Below, in pieces: positions 1-10,535 of a stretch of DNA of 64,000 nt. Position 1 is the first letter of the stretch; every line of letters begins with the position of its first letter. The stretch is taken from the NCBI GenBank assembly GCA_028023455.1, contig JAQFVV010000001.1, positions 22,339,401 through 22,403,400 on the forward strand, written 5' to 3'. This DNA is from Epiperipatus broadwayi (taxonomy: Eukaryota; Onychophora; Udeonychophora; Euonychophora; Peripatidae). The notes below the pieces were generated by a model. It did not search any database, was not told the DNA's origin, and saw nothing but the letters and a program-made list of their open reading frames with translations. Position numbers and translations under genes: made by a program.

Positions 1-59
1 CAATAATGATACCAAAAAGATCTTTTTGACAAATATTGATTTTTGCTCTTTTCAATGTT

Positions 60-960
60 TTTGAACGATTTTACAAGCCACTATGCCCAGAGAAACATGT
101 TGGCCACTTTACCTTCCCTTTCCATTTCTTGCTCTAAGTTTTCCCCATATTTTTCTCTATCCTGCACCATCCCATTTTCACAACATAATCTTTGTCAACT
201 CCATGGCCTTTATATCTAAATCCCTCTTATCTTTTCCAAAACCTAGCATAAAATCAATAATCCACTTTCTGTATAATCACTTAGTTTATATTTATTCTTC
301 CACAACTTCATTATTTGTATCCTTTATACTTTCAGGCATTTACATTCAATTATCAGATATCTAATAACTTGCAAACTAAATCACTCATATTTTTCCATTT
401 ATGTGTATATTCCCTTTTTGCTAAAGATCCTATTCGAGCCTTAAGCAGTAAACTACTTGCCTTGTTATTATCATAAATTAACTCACACCCAATATTCCAC
501 TTACTTCTGTATATACTGAAACTCTTTTTTCTCTCCATACTTGTTCTTCATCTCTTCAACTTCCTATTCTTTATTAATACATCTATTTTTTTATCCCATT
601 TTTTGCCATTATAACCCTCAACAATTCTCCTAACACAATCATCCCACCTTTTGTATAAGAATACTGAAAAATTCTTTATTCAAATCCTTGGCATACTGGA
701 CTACTTTTCTCACCCATCTTGTTGCCTGCTCTTTACTCATACCCCAATTAAATACTATTTTTGCTATTCTCTTATCCATAAACTGCAATCTACCAAACAT
801 TTTTTTTTTTGATTCTCTCATATAAAAACTTGACTATCCCATTTCTCCTTGGATTGTCTCCTTTGCCATCCACACATCTGTATTTAATGCATGTCTTCTA
901 CTTCTCTCTGTACTTTTTCTAAGTGATCTAACATCCCTTTACTAACACAGTGCATCATTA
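60..960 (-). pseudogene. LINE ORF C-terminal tail and 3' end
   Basis: Minus-strand fragments continue the LINE after the RT thumb: FGRLQFMDKRIAKIVFNWGM (about 740-800) and RKVVQYAKDLN, then ASSLLLKARIGSLAKREYTH (about 400-460), which resembles the LINE tail segment ahead of the Cys/His block. Several frameshifts separate the pieces. Below position 115 the sequence is probably 3' UTR; GCAAAAATCAATATTTG (minus strand, about 31-47) is shared with repeats at about 10195 and 16139. Confidence 0.6.
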
Positions 961-1019
961 CCATATGTTAACCCTGCTACTGCCACTTCCTTCCATACAA
1001 TACTAGCTATATTGTATTT

Positions 1020-1690
1020 ATTATATGAAAACAGTTAATTTCTTTATCAGTCCCTTTCTTTTCTTTGATTCATTAATAATTTTTTTCTCCCATTCATCCA
1101 AGCAAATTCTTTGATTATTTAAGATTATTCCTAAATAGTTATATCTATCCTCCACACTTAACTTTATAGATCCCAATAAAAATTCTTTGTCTTCATTTTC
1201 CCCAGTATTAATCATCATTACTTTTGATTTTTCTTCACTAAATTTAATCCCCATCTTTTTATCCATGTCCTCAGTATAATTTCCATATCTTCCCTTCTTT
1301 CTGTGCACAAGAAGACATCATCCGCAAATAAAAGATCCGATAATGTATATACTCCCTTGCCACCTATTAATGGTATCTCTACTTCTTTTCCTAGTCTTTC
1401 TATTGCTTTCTCCATTTCTCTCAAATACAAGAACAACAAAATAGGTGCTATAGGACATTCTTGCCTTAGTCCCACCCCATTTTTAACTTTAACTGATTCT
1501 ATATTTTCTAATTGATACATATAGTAATTATTTTCATATAATTTCTTAATATCCACTAAAGCTCCATCCATTCCTAAATTTACTAAACTTACAATCTATT
1601 TCTATTTACTCTATCATATGCCTTCTCTATATCTATAAAATCCATATATAACTATCTACCTGTATTTCTACTCATATCTATAAGTTGTGT
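1020..1690 (-). pseudogene. LINE reverse transcriptase, C-terminal half (catalytic FADD)
   Basis: On the minus strand about 1590-1650 reads DFIDIEKAYDRVNRNRL, the RT motif A with its catalytic Asp. This is followed by MDGALVDIKKLYENN, then VKNGVGLRQECPIAPILLFLYL (motif B region, usually GVRQGCPLSP; here G-L-R-Q-E-C-P), then DLLFADDVFLC (motif C, catalytic DD intact, about 1305-1340), then a frameshift into GIKFSEEKSKVM and YNYLGIILNN (motifs D/E, usually 'N..KT......YLG'). Two reading frames are needed to cover the block, so it is a pseudogene despite intact catalytic aspartates. Confidence 0.92.
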
Positions 1691-1692
1691 AA

Positions 1693-1850
1693 CTATAGGG
1701 GAATTGAACTCAGACTTTCAAGCCACTTCTACTATCCACACTATCTCATATTATTGATACACATGACCATACACATGCAGAAAAGATAAATAATTAGCAA
1801 TATATGTATTTTGTGCTGAACCAGTACTCACCAGTTTGTCCAGATTATCA
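1693..1850. mobile_element. Half copy of the 27.1-kb foldback element
   Basis: This stretch matches the left arm and loop of the hairpin at 27079-27338. Shared pieces include CAGACTTTCA, ACTATCTCAT, GATACAC, GAAAAGATAAATAAT and AATATATGTATTT. Only one arm plus loop is present, so the hairpin is lost. It interrupts the LINE RT between the N- and C-terminal halves. Confidence 0.7.
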
Positions 1851-1868
1851 TCTCCCATACATATATAC

Positions 1869-2266
1869 CAGGGGTCCCCAACCTTTTTGCACTTAAGAGC
1901 ACATTCTATAATACCGGTCAGGTGGCGGGCACCACTTATTTTTTCATCCAGGTGGCGGGCACCATTTATTTTTTCAATGTAAATTTATAGTTGAATATTG
2001 TTAATAATACACATAATGTACAAAAAAATATTTATTTCAAAAATTAAATTTTAACATATAATTAACGTTTATATTTTTACACTGTAAAAGTATAGTATGC
2101 CCTACAATTTGATTACAATATAATACAATAATTTATAAGAAATTTTAAAAATCAAATTTATTTGTATCAGATAAATAATTTTTTATCATGTTCGGATAGC
2201 GGCGGGCACATGTAAAATGCTCTGCAGGCGCCATGGTGCCCGCAGGCATAGGGTTGGGGACCCCTG
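1869..2266. mobile_element. Complete hAT-type MITE with 8-bp target duplication
   Basis: The 398-bp element starts CAGGGGTCCCCAACC and ends with the inverted GGTTGGGGACCCCTG. It is flanked by a perfect 8-bp duplication ATATATAC at 1861-1868 and 2267-2274, the hallmark length of hAT insertions. The subterminal regions hold short GGCGGGCACC repeats (two copies near 1920-1965, with related inverted GCGGGCAC and GTGCCCGC near 2200-2250). The interior is A+T-rich and non-coding. It lies within the LINE RT and next to a half foldback element, so it is younger than both. Confidence 0.93.
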
Positions 2267-2274
2267 ATATATAC

Positions 2275-3135
2275 AATCAGTGCTCAGTAATATTAAGATA
2301 GCAAATCCTTATACTTCAATGGGCAGGCTTCAATCTCCTCTAACTCTTCAGCCATCTATACTACAAATAAACTATCTCCTGTACGCCTTGCTGATCAAAA
2401 ATCTCCTTGCATTTCTCCCACTGTATTATTTTCTTCCATTCATTTTGCCATCCTTCCAGCCAGCATATATGCGAACACTTTACATAACACTGATGTTACC
2501 AATATCAGTCTATAATTGCTTAGTTTTCTATGATCCTTATGCTTTCCTTTAAATAATAGCCTTACTCTCATATTACTCCAACTATCTGGTAAATCTCTCT
2601 TCTGTACCATCTTATTAAAACATGATAATAGGTTTAATTTTGCCCTAGGTCCTAAATTCATCACCCTCTCTGATGCCCATCAATCCAAACCTCTTGCCTT
2701 TCCACTTTTCAATTTTTTCCCTGCCTCATTCAGTTCATTTTCTGTAAACCTAATATTTCCATTACTATAAGCTTTCATGTTTGTTATCACTTTGTCCTTC
2801 ACATGTAACATCTTTTCTATGTCCATTACATACTTATTTAGGATTGCCTCTAATTCTTCTCTAGAGCTACACACTATTCCCTCATCATCTAGTAATACTA
2901 TGTATTTCTAAAGTTTTTTACTTCCATCTCTTCCACTTTTATTAATCTTCCAATAATTTACTATTCAATTTCATTCTCTCTCTTTATAAATATCTATTTT
3001 AGCCAACTTTTTTTTTTAAAATACTTATTCCATTTAACATTAACATCTTTTTCAATTTCTTTGTTCTTAATAGCAAACTTATATTCTCTTCATTCTTTTC
3101 CCCTCTCTTTTACATTTTTACTAACTCTCACTTTC
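2275..3135 (-). pseudogene. LINE reverse transcriptase, N-terminal half
   Basis: Minus-strand blocks in order: LLDDEGIV and REELEAILNKY (about 2820-2900, pre-RT); NELNEAGKKLKSGKARGLD (about 2680-2740, the usual 'A...LK.GKA.G.D' block); LPDSWSNMRVRLLFKGKHKDH (about 2530-2595) with LSNYRLILVTSVLCKVFAYMLAGRM (the 'NYRPI...S...K....I...R' block); then a frameshifted VGEMQGDF...RRTGDSLFVV (about 2355-2430), corresponding to the usual 'GFR.GR.T.D.LF'. The piece ends where the foldback and hAT insertions lie. It is broken by at least two frame changes and a stop. Confidence 0.88.
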
Positions 3136-3179
3136 CTATTACTTTTATTGAAATATTTAAACGTTCAACTATGTGTTAG

Positions 3180-5260
3180 AAAAATATTTGTAAACTCTAA
3201 TATTTGTGTTAATATGAAAATACACACTATAACTTAAATATATTGTAACGGGCACACACGCCGTTACATTATTTTTTAAAATATTAGACATTAAAAATAA
3301 AAGTTTGCAGATAAAAACTTATTTTTTTAAGAATTAAAAATTGAAAATTAAAGTCATCTAAACTTTATATATATATAAAATCGCACAGATGAAAAATTAT
3401 TAAAAGAAAACTTTATTAAAGAAAAAAAAAAGTATTTTAAAACTAAATTTTCAGAAAAAAAAACTTAAGAGATTTAAAGATAAAAATATATCTTTAAGAA
3501 TGTATATAATTTAATTAATGCTATTGTGTAAAATGGAAATGATTATTTTCAATTAGTAAAAGTAAACTAGTCCTTGGGCATCTCAAAATGTATAATTAAA
3601 GGTCAGGAGAGAAAAAACAATTGGAACAGAATGGCCAATGAAAGAAATCCCTCAGGAAACGGACCTCAACGAAAGGATCATCATCATCAGGACATAATGT
3701 TGAGTCAATCCACAAAAATTAATATAATAAAAGAAAGACGTGTTAGAGAGAGAGGTGTGATATGTGTTAAGTCGGGGAGATTTGAAGGAGAAGGGATTGA
3801 AAGATGCACTTTTAATTCCTTCAGTTTTTCTAAAAAAAAAAAATGACATCGTTTTCCCATAATGCGGACTACAGGCTATCGGGGTCCGGAAATAAAATAC
3901 CAGCTAATGAAAAAGACCTCTGGATGAATCAATAAAACGGCCAACAGCGTATTGGTCTCCCCAGGACGTTGGGACAATTAACACTGGATCCCAAATGGCA
4001 AGCAACTGTTAAAGATGAACTTTTTAAAACCGTAAGAACTGTATATTAATTCTAAAACTTTCCAGTATTTGAAAACAATAAGAACTCTAAATTCTAAACT
4101 TTTCCATATTTAAACAGAAGTAGTAGAATTTCCTATCTGACTAAATTAATTATTAATTATTTTTATTGATTGTATTTTTTTTTAAAAAAAAATCATTTTC
4201 ATTAATTTATTTTTTCCTTTCTTTTAAGTTTTTATTATGATTTTTTTTTGTTTTTTCTGTTAAGCTTAACTTTTAATTAAATCATATTAAATTTAAGTCG
4301 GGCGTGAATGACTACATAGATTCATAAAGTTAAGTTAGTTTAAGGGAGGGTAAATCTTAGGTTATTTGTTTCATAATTAAATTGGGTTAATGAATTGGAT
4401 ATATTGGTGTAATTAGTAAATGTAGTATGAAGATCTGCTACATGCAGGATCACATTATATGCCGCACTTGGGCAAATTAAATCCTTTTTCATACTGACCA
4501 TCAGAAGCAGACTATTTCCTGCTCCTTGGATCACCCCTTTAGCCTATGGAATGGGATAGTAAGATAGCAAAAAGGACAGCAATCCCTTCCTGTGGAGTTT
4601 TTTTTATTGTTCTTCTCGCCAGACAGATGTAACACTCCTGTACTGGACGAGAGACAATTTCTTATCTATAACCATGCTGTTCAGATGTGCATTCCTGACA
4701 GTATGGTATTGTGCTGTCGTATTCATGCTGCATTGAATACATCGAAATATCAGATAGATTGGCGTTGGTTTGACTGCAAACTTTTGGCCTAAGGTTAAAT
4801 TAGGGGTAGAATATTTTCTTTTCAAATGCAATCTATGTAGTCTATTTATACTCGACACTCAAATAAAATATTAAATTCATCTGTGTGAATTTCTAAAATA
4901 AAAAGTTAAATTGTAAATTAAAATCTAAAATAAAGTTATAATGTTTTATAAAAAAAAATTAAAGTTATATTAAAATAATTCTAAATTTTATACATGTTTA
5001 ATGAATGTTTGTGTGTGTTATTACTGGCAGTGGCTTCTTTTATTTTTTTTTAATATTGAAAATATTTTTAAATAAGAATTTATATTTTATAAATCTCTAT
5101 GTCTCACTGAGCTAGTGACCAGGGGCTAACAGTCGAAATATAAAATAAAGTGGGATCTTAACTTACATATCTGCCTACTATATAAATTTTCCAGGTTCAA
5201 ATAGCCTGGTGGTGCCCTGTATGACAGATATGGAAAGACTCCATGTTTCTCCCCGACTGT
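3180..5260. mobile_element. Composite insertion between LINE endonuclease and RT, not identified
   Basis: This block separates two LINE pieces. It includes a 25-bp imperfect palindrome at 3246-3270 (TGTAACGG...CCGTTACA), A+T-rich filler, a more GC-balanced stretch at 3580-4010 and another at 4420-4860 without recognisable protein motifs, and about 5104-5260 with a B-box-like GGTTCAAATAGCC near 5192 that could be tRNA-derived SINE material. I cannot name the elements. Confidence 0.4.
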
Positions 5261-5436
5261 TATAATATATAATCACCGTAAATCAAATAAATAACAAACT
5301 TTTTATCGATTTATTCGAGCGCTTTCAAAGGTCTAATTTGCATAGTTTACGTGTTGAAAATGAAGGCTTAGACCTTTGAAAGTGGTCGAATAAATCGAAG
5401 TTTGTCATTCATTTGATTTACGATGATTATATATAT
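5261..5436. mobile_element. Palindromic MITE with arms of ~70 bp
   Basis: Left arm about 5261-5335 and right arm about 5369-5436 are imperfect inverted repeats. Key matching pieces are ATCACCGTAAATCAAAT against ATTTGATTTACGATGAT, and TTTCAAAGGTCTA against TAGACCTTTGAAA. The spacer is about 33 nt. The element sits at the edge of the LINE linker piece, so it marks part of the 3180-5440 insertion. No coding capacity. Confidence 0.8.
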
Positions 5437-5439
5437 TTG

Positions 5440-6050
5440 TTATACATGTGTATTTTCGTATTAACACAAATATTAGTTTACAAATATTACTTTTATTCTT
5501 CTGCATATTCACCCCTAAAACCCTAGTTGCCACTTTTTCTACTTCACCACACCAATCCTTATATTCATCCCCAACCAACTCTTCCATGATTTCTTCAACT
5601 TTTATTTTATATTCTTTTAATTTATTCTCATCATTTATTTTCCATTCATATCTTACACTATTCTTTCTTCTTTTATTACTATTTTCTATCACATTACTAA
5701 TCATTTCTGTTATAAAGAAATTATGATTAGTATTACAATCTCTTCATTATCAAACACTTTAATTTTCTATACTTTATTCATTCCCTCTTTCTCTACTAAC
5801 ACAATCTAATGTGTGAATAATATTTCTAGATCATGAGTATTGTCCCTCATAAATATTTGACAAATTTCCAATGCTCAAATTTACTCTCTGACAAAAATTC
5901 TTCAAAAGTTGACCATTCTTGTTATCTACATCATCAATTTCTTCAATATGCTCATTCATATCCCCTATAACCATTATTCTCTTCCCCCTTTTTTTTGAAA
6001 CTCTGTATATCCTTAACTAACCAATCATATTGAAACAGTAAGATTCGCAT
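5440..6050 (-). pseudogene. LINE endonuclease C-terminal part and EN-RT linker
   Basis: On the minus strand about 5975-6005 reads KRIMVIGDMNEHIEEI. This is the G-D-x-N-x-H block of the LINE endonuclease (usually GDFNAH). It is followed by NKNGQLLKNFCQRVNLSI, matching the usual N-x-x-G-x-x-L-x-x-F-C-x-x-x-x-L segment, and by a degenerate S/T-LDCVL block near 5800. A 99-residue open stretch (5405-5704) follows with EWKINDENKLKEYKIKVEE and WCGEVEKVATRVLG, the helical linker before the RT. In-frame stops occur near 5837 and around 5720. Confidence 0.78.
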
Positions 6051-8714
6051 TCAAATCTTCACCTTTTTCTATCGTCGTTCACTCACCACCCTCTCATACC
6101 CAAATTTAAACTTTTTTGGTGTCAAATTGGGTGTGTAGCAATATTAAAAATGTATAAATATATGTAAAATCCACCATAAACACACACACATTTCGATAAC
6201 AAATTTAAAGCAATAAATAAAAATAATTGATATAGTTTGTATTTCTCTTTTAGTTATATAAAAAAAATATAATTTTAACCATTTATTTTAAATTATAAAG
6301 TTTGTTATTTATTGCTGTGTTTAAATTTCATATTTAATAATAAATTTAGAAATTGATTGTAATTTAAGTAAAAGTAAAAATAATTGTATATTCCCTTTTG
6401 TATTTGAAATTTTAAAAGTAACTGTCGGTGAGAGATAATAGATTAATTAAAAAGAAAAATTCCCTAAAATCTTTAATTACAAAAATGTAAATGTAAAAAT
6501 AAACTTGAACAATAGAAATGCAGCTTTCTATATAAATTAAACGTACAAGAATGCATAGATTCTCCTCGGGGCAAATGAGTGGATCCAAAAATAAAATCGA
6601 ACAAAAGTGAAAAAAGGATATTTTTGAATTTTCTCAGAACTTTTAGTAAGACTTTAGCTGTGCTCTCGATCAGTTGAGAGTCTCCAAAAATCATAAAGTA
6701 ATTTACCTACCACAGTATGTTCCAGTAGAAAGCGCCCAGACTATTTTTCCCGGAGATGGTCGATTATATGCCGCTAATCTTCACATGTGCCCTCCATAAT
6801 ACCAACCAAGATCGGCTGCCCAAACAATTAGAAAGCTGCTACTGCTGTTAAAATAAATGAATAATCTAAATGCTGGAAAGAACTGCTACTTCTGAAATCA
6901 TGAACAATTTGCTACTGAATACTGAATATGAAAACTTCGTATAAAACAGGTACCTGTACCCAAGCCCTAGAGTACTCTAAATAATATCATGCTATAGTTC
7001 ATTCTCTATATAACTTGTAAAACTATGAATTTAATTATTAATTCCTTATGTAAATTTCTTTAATAATCTCGCTTGCCTAATTCTATCTTTTCTTGGGTAC
7101 GTATTTCTAAATTTTACATTTTTATTATCTAATTATAGCATGCTCATAAGATTTCCAACCTGACCTCGCCAAATTTAAATATAGATTTTAATCAAGATGG
7201 TTGCCACCTTGTCTAACAACCTATTAATATATTTCATTATATACTCCTGTTGGCTGGTCAGTTCGGAAATCTCCATAATTTTCTAAATGCAAATTCATGA
7301 TTACTTGAAACAGTGGATGTGTGTCCTGCGAATCCTCATTAATATTTATTTCTATAAATTACTTAATATTTTCATATAAATCGACACGCATTCAATGCAT
7401 TATTTATTGTAATGCAGGGGTCTACTACTTAGCAAATGGCTGACATATTAGTTATTAATACTCACCCCACTTACCTATTGTTTTATATTTTATTAAGTTT
7501 TTAAGTAATAATTCCGTAAATCGTATTTCTTTGAGAGTCAAAAACGTTCTTTATTAAATGTTGATGATGTAGGGCTGAGTTATAAAATATATTTAAATCT
7601 TAACTGAATAGTCTGTAGATTATACATGTGTTACGTTTTGGAGACGTGATGACCTATTATAAGCCTTGGATACTCCGGATTCTATAGGATTGAAATTAAT
7701 CCCAGTCGTCCTACACAAGCAGACAAATAAATGTTTCCGTAGGACTTGACGACCGTCACATAGCCAGGAAGTAATTGTGGCATGAACCACTTGCCCCTGG
7801 TTATGCTTATGTGACACTTTATCTCTTTGGGCCTACGGCAAACGCCATCCCGTTCTAAACTCATCCATGGCTTCACAGTTTTAACATACTGCCACCTTCA
7901 TATCGCCTTTCTAAACGTACCACGTGTTTCTTCTTATTAATTATATTATTCAATATATAACTCCATCTCTGCATTGGGGACATAATTCACTCTCAATAAA
8001 TAGTAACTTATAAATATCTTATTTAATTAAATAAATATGTCCGCCATTACGATTATTAATTCTACTTTAGACTCTTGCATTGCAAAGATATAAATCCCGA
8101 AGACATACTCGTGAAATACTTGCTCGAGAATTTAGGTAGCTGGATTACATCAGCCACATAAATGTATATCTTTGTAAAATATAACAGTATCGGAAATACC
8201 GCTACTGAGATTTTAAATATCACAAAATATTATTGATTAAATGATTTTGTATCAAATATTTTAAATAAATAAATGTATATCTTTGTGAAGTATAACAGTA
8301 TCAGAAATACTGCTACTGAGATTTTAAATAAAATAAAATATTATTAATTAGATGATTTAGTATAAAATGTTTTAAATAAATAATTTTACGTCCTTATTTA
8401 TTTGATACCCATTCAATATAATATTTCCTCAATTCTGTAAAATATAAATGTTTAATATTAGTGTTATTATTGGCTAACTCGAAAATAAATTCTTGAATCT
8501 CTTGCATCTCCCTGACCACCGTGCCTAAAGAAATATTTACTAATGTAGCATCAGATCCGTTGTTTCGTAGATTGTATTGTGGAACCAATAAACTATATTC
8601 GAACTCAGTACTACGGGTGGCTTCGCTACCTAGATGGTGCTGCAGTTCTGTGTGATGGTCGAATTCTGCACTATGTTAACGAATCACCCGAATCTGACCG
8701 TTACAATATATACT
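6050..8714. mobile_element. Unidentified ~2.66-kb insertion inside the LINE endonuclease
   Basis: This block interrupts the LINE endonuclease. Its right edge, read on the minus strand, begins TGTAACGGTCAGATTCGGG, the kind of TGTAACGG start seen on some gypsy LTRs. I could not find the matching second LTR or a clear target duplication. Inside are a 111-bp tandem duplication (8159-8385), a GC-balanced stretch at 7620-7870 with no recognisable protein, and another at 6530-6850 with none. It may be a decayed LTR element or several nested elements. Confidence 0.4.
8159..8385. repeat. Tandem duplication, period ~111 bp, two copies
   Basis: Copy 1 runs 8159-8269 and copy 2 8270-8385. Both contain AATGTATATCTTTG, then a CGG/CAG-AAATAC-GCTACTGAGATTTTAAAT block and an ATATTATT-ATTA block. 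The copies differ by scattered substitutions. No coding content is seen. Confidence 0.85.
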
Positions 8715-9060
8715 ACTGTTCCACTCCATTATAGTTTGACTACCCCCAGTAGCTATATGCATTATAGCCACCAGCCATTCTTGTCTTCTTGACCTAATCT
8801 CAAACTACAAATTTTTTTGATATTTAACAGTATTTAAATATTTTTTTGACATAACTCTTATACCACCATCCCTTTTTTTTTTAAATTTATACCCTGCCAT
8901 AATAAGTCCTTCAGTATAGATTCTTCTTCTCTTAGATGTGTTTCCACTACTGCTAGTACCTCAAGCTCTTCATTTTTAACTGCTTTGTTTAATTCCAGCC
9001 ATTTTTCTAGTCTCCTACCCCGCTTGCATATTCAAATATCGAATTTTAACAATTTCTTCT
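8715..9060 (-). pseudogene. LINE apurinic-like endonuclease, N-terminal part
   Basis: The minus strand from about 9060 reads a degenerate endonuclease start with the pattern W-x-E-L-N-K-A-V, then LEVLAVVETHLREEES (about 8920-8975). The E-T-H-L is the metal-binding glutamate motif of LINE endonucleases. It continues with GGIRVMSKKYL and, near 8745-8775, EWLVAIMHI. Frame changes occur between these blocks. The similarity stops at about 8715, where an unrelated block begins (see 6050-8714). The remainder of the domain resumes at about 6050, so an insertion of about 2.66 kb separates the two halves. Confidence 0.68.
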
Positions 9061-9224
9061 TTCCTAACTACTCTTTCATAAATCCTTTTGATTCTTTCTT
9101 CTCCATTACATTTATAAATAACTTGCTTACCATTAATTTTTCCAAACCCATTCCCTCTCCACATCTACTTTATTCTGTTCATTCTTCTTTCTAATAACAT
9201 TGCAATTCAAACCCCCCCCCTTAT

Positions 9225-9660
9225 TAGTTTCTGAACTATATTCTTTGTAAGTCAAACTCCCAAATACTTCACTTCCTTGTTTTGCTAAGTGCAATCCATC
9301 TTTGCTAGATGTCTTCCTCTTACTAATAAAAAAATCTCACACATTCTCAAATTCTCTCACATAATTTTTTCAATCTCATTTATAGAACATACCCTATCTA
9401 ACATTCCTATTATCAAATCTTGGTAGTAATACAACTATTCCTACTCTTTCTTCAATCTTACTCAAATTCCTAATCAATTTTATGTACTCATCCATTATTT
9501 TCTCCAATGGCTCTGACAAATTATTTGTCCCTACCATAACATATACATCTCTACTCACCTGTTTCTATTTTCCCTTGCAATTATATCTCCACATTCTCTA
9601 ATTAACAAATCTCCTATCAATACTGTCTTCTAGTTTACTTTCCCTAATTCATCCATAACA
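9225..9660 (-). pseudogene. SGNH/GDSL hydrolase-like domain of the LINE
   Basis: The minus strand shows the three expected blocks of an SGNH fold. Block I reads VLIGDLLIRECGDIIA (about 9580-9640), where GDS would be expected. Block III reads VMVGTNNLSEPLEKI (about 9490-9545), including the GxN-type GTNNL. The C-terminal block has DGLHLAKQGSE (about 9262-9300), supplying the D-x-x-H of the catalytic pair. The strand between carries VVLLPRFDNR. The nucleophilic serine position is leucine (GDL), so this copy should be inactive. A frameshift or stop falls between the blocks. Such domains occur in some LINEs ahead of the endonuclease and are thought to bind or hydrolyse lipid esters; the role in transposition is not settled. 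Confidence 0.72.
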
Positions 9661-9734
9661 TTCTCTTCCATCGTCTGGGCTTCCTTATCATTTCTATCCA
9701 ATAATTTCTTTATCTGCTCACTCTATTAAATCTA

Positions 9735-10156
9735 CAGAGTATACATAGTGATATCTACTTATATATAAATATAAAATTAACTAAAAACTATTATATCAAT
9801 AATACAATATGTACAAGAAAAAGAAAAAAACTGTATAAATATAAATACTATATAATTTTCCATTCATTTATCATTAGTCAAGGGCTAATTAAATTAACTG
9901 ATATTACATATATATTCATTCAATTATGTTTGTTGTAATATAAACCAATTACATTAATTACAACAAACATAATTTCATGAATATATATAAAACATCAATT
10001 AATGTAACTATCACTTGGCTAATGATAAATGAATGAAAAATTGTATAGTATTCATTTATAAAGGTTTTTTTCTCTGGTACATACTGTATTATTGTTATAA
10101 TAGGTTCTAGTTAATTTTATGTAAAAAATATAGATGTCGCTATGTATGCAATCTGG
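9735..10156. mobile_element. Imperfect ~420-bp palindromic (foldback) element
   Basis: Arms of about 200 bp (9735-9939 and 9957-10156) pair around a ~17-nt spacer. Matching blocks include ATACTATATAATTTT against AAAATTGTATAGTAT, CATTTATCATTAG against CTAATGATAAATG, TTATGTTTGTTGTAAT against ATTACAACAAACATAA, and the outer ATACATAG against CTATGTAT. Identity between arms is moderate, so this is an old copy. A single arm plus the adjacent unique segment recurs at about 16040-16190. No coding content. Confidence 0.8.
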
Positions 10157-10429
10157 ATTTATTGTAAATTAGTGCAAACACAGTGAAAAGGGCAAAAATC
10201 AATATTTGCCAAAGAGCTTTTCTGCACTATTGTTATATATATTGAACCGGGTTCCTCCGAATACTAATATCTTTTGGTAATTGGTATTTTTATATCTTTA
10301 ATATTAAGGGAATGTACCGGCCCTTTAAGCAGAGGTGAAAATACCCTTGATAGCATAGCCATCAATGATACCCACAGTCAGATCTGGCTGTACAGAGCAT
10401 AATACAATCACATTTCCTGACCATGGCTT

Positions 10430-10535
10430 AGCTTGATTACTGGAATCAAACCCCTGCCATGTAAAACATTTTATTTGTTTTGAGAATCAAACTCGGGTAC
10501 CATCTGACCATATTATATAGCCGGCATGCTAAGGA
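10430..10535 (-). mobile_element. Possible tRNA-derived SINE fragment
   Basis: On the minus strand TTAGCATGCCGGC (about 10513-10525) resembles a tRNA A box, and GAGTTTGATTCTC (about 10482-10494) resembles a B box about 40 nt downstream. A second B-box-like GGGGTTTGATTCC lies near 10445-10457. No tRNA cloverleaf with an acceptor stem is evident. Low-confidence assignment. Confidence 0.35.

Larger units (their letters stand above)
1..9720 (-). mobile_element. Decayed SGNH-EN-RT non-LTR retrotransposon (LINE) with nested insertions
   Basis: Reading the minus strand from 9720 down to 1 gives one LINE in collinear pieces: an SGNH/GDSL hydrolase-like segment (about 9225-9660), the endonuclease N-terminal part (8715-9060), the endonuclease C-terminal part and linker (5440-6050), the RT N-terminal half (2275-3135), the RT C-terminal half (1020-1690) and the C-terminal tail plus 3' end (1-960). 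The pieces follow protein order without overlap, so I infer one ancestral copy split by later insertions at about 6050-8710, 3180-5440 and 1690-2275. Each piece has stops and frameshifts, so the copy is dead. An esterase-like domain is known from the CR1/L2 group; clade assignment here is inference. The 3' end would be near position 1 and may continue outside the window. Confidence 0.82.

Noticed and set aside
1303-1515. Plus-strand open frame over the LINE RT
   Set aside because: It is the antisense shadow of the minus-strand RT motifs.
7620-7876. GC-balanced minus-strand open frames
   Set aside because: Two overlapping frames without conserved motifs; probably a repeat fragment within the LINE-disrupting insertion.
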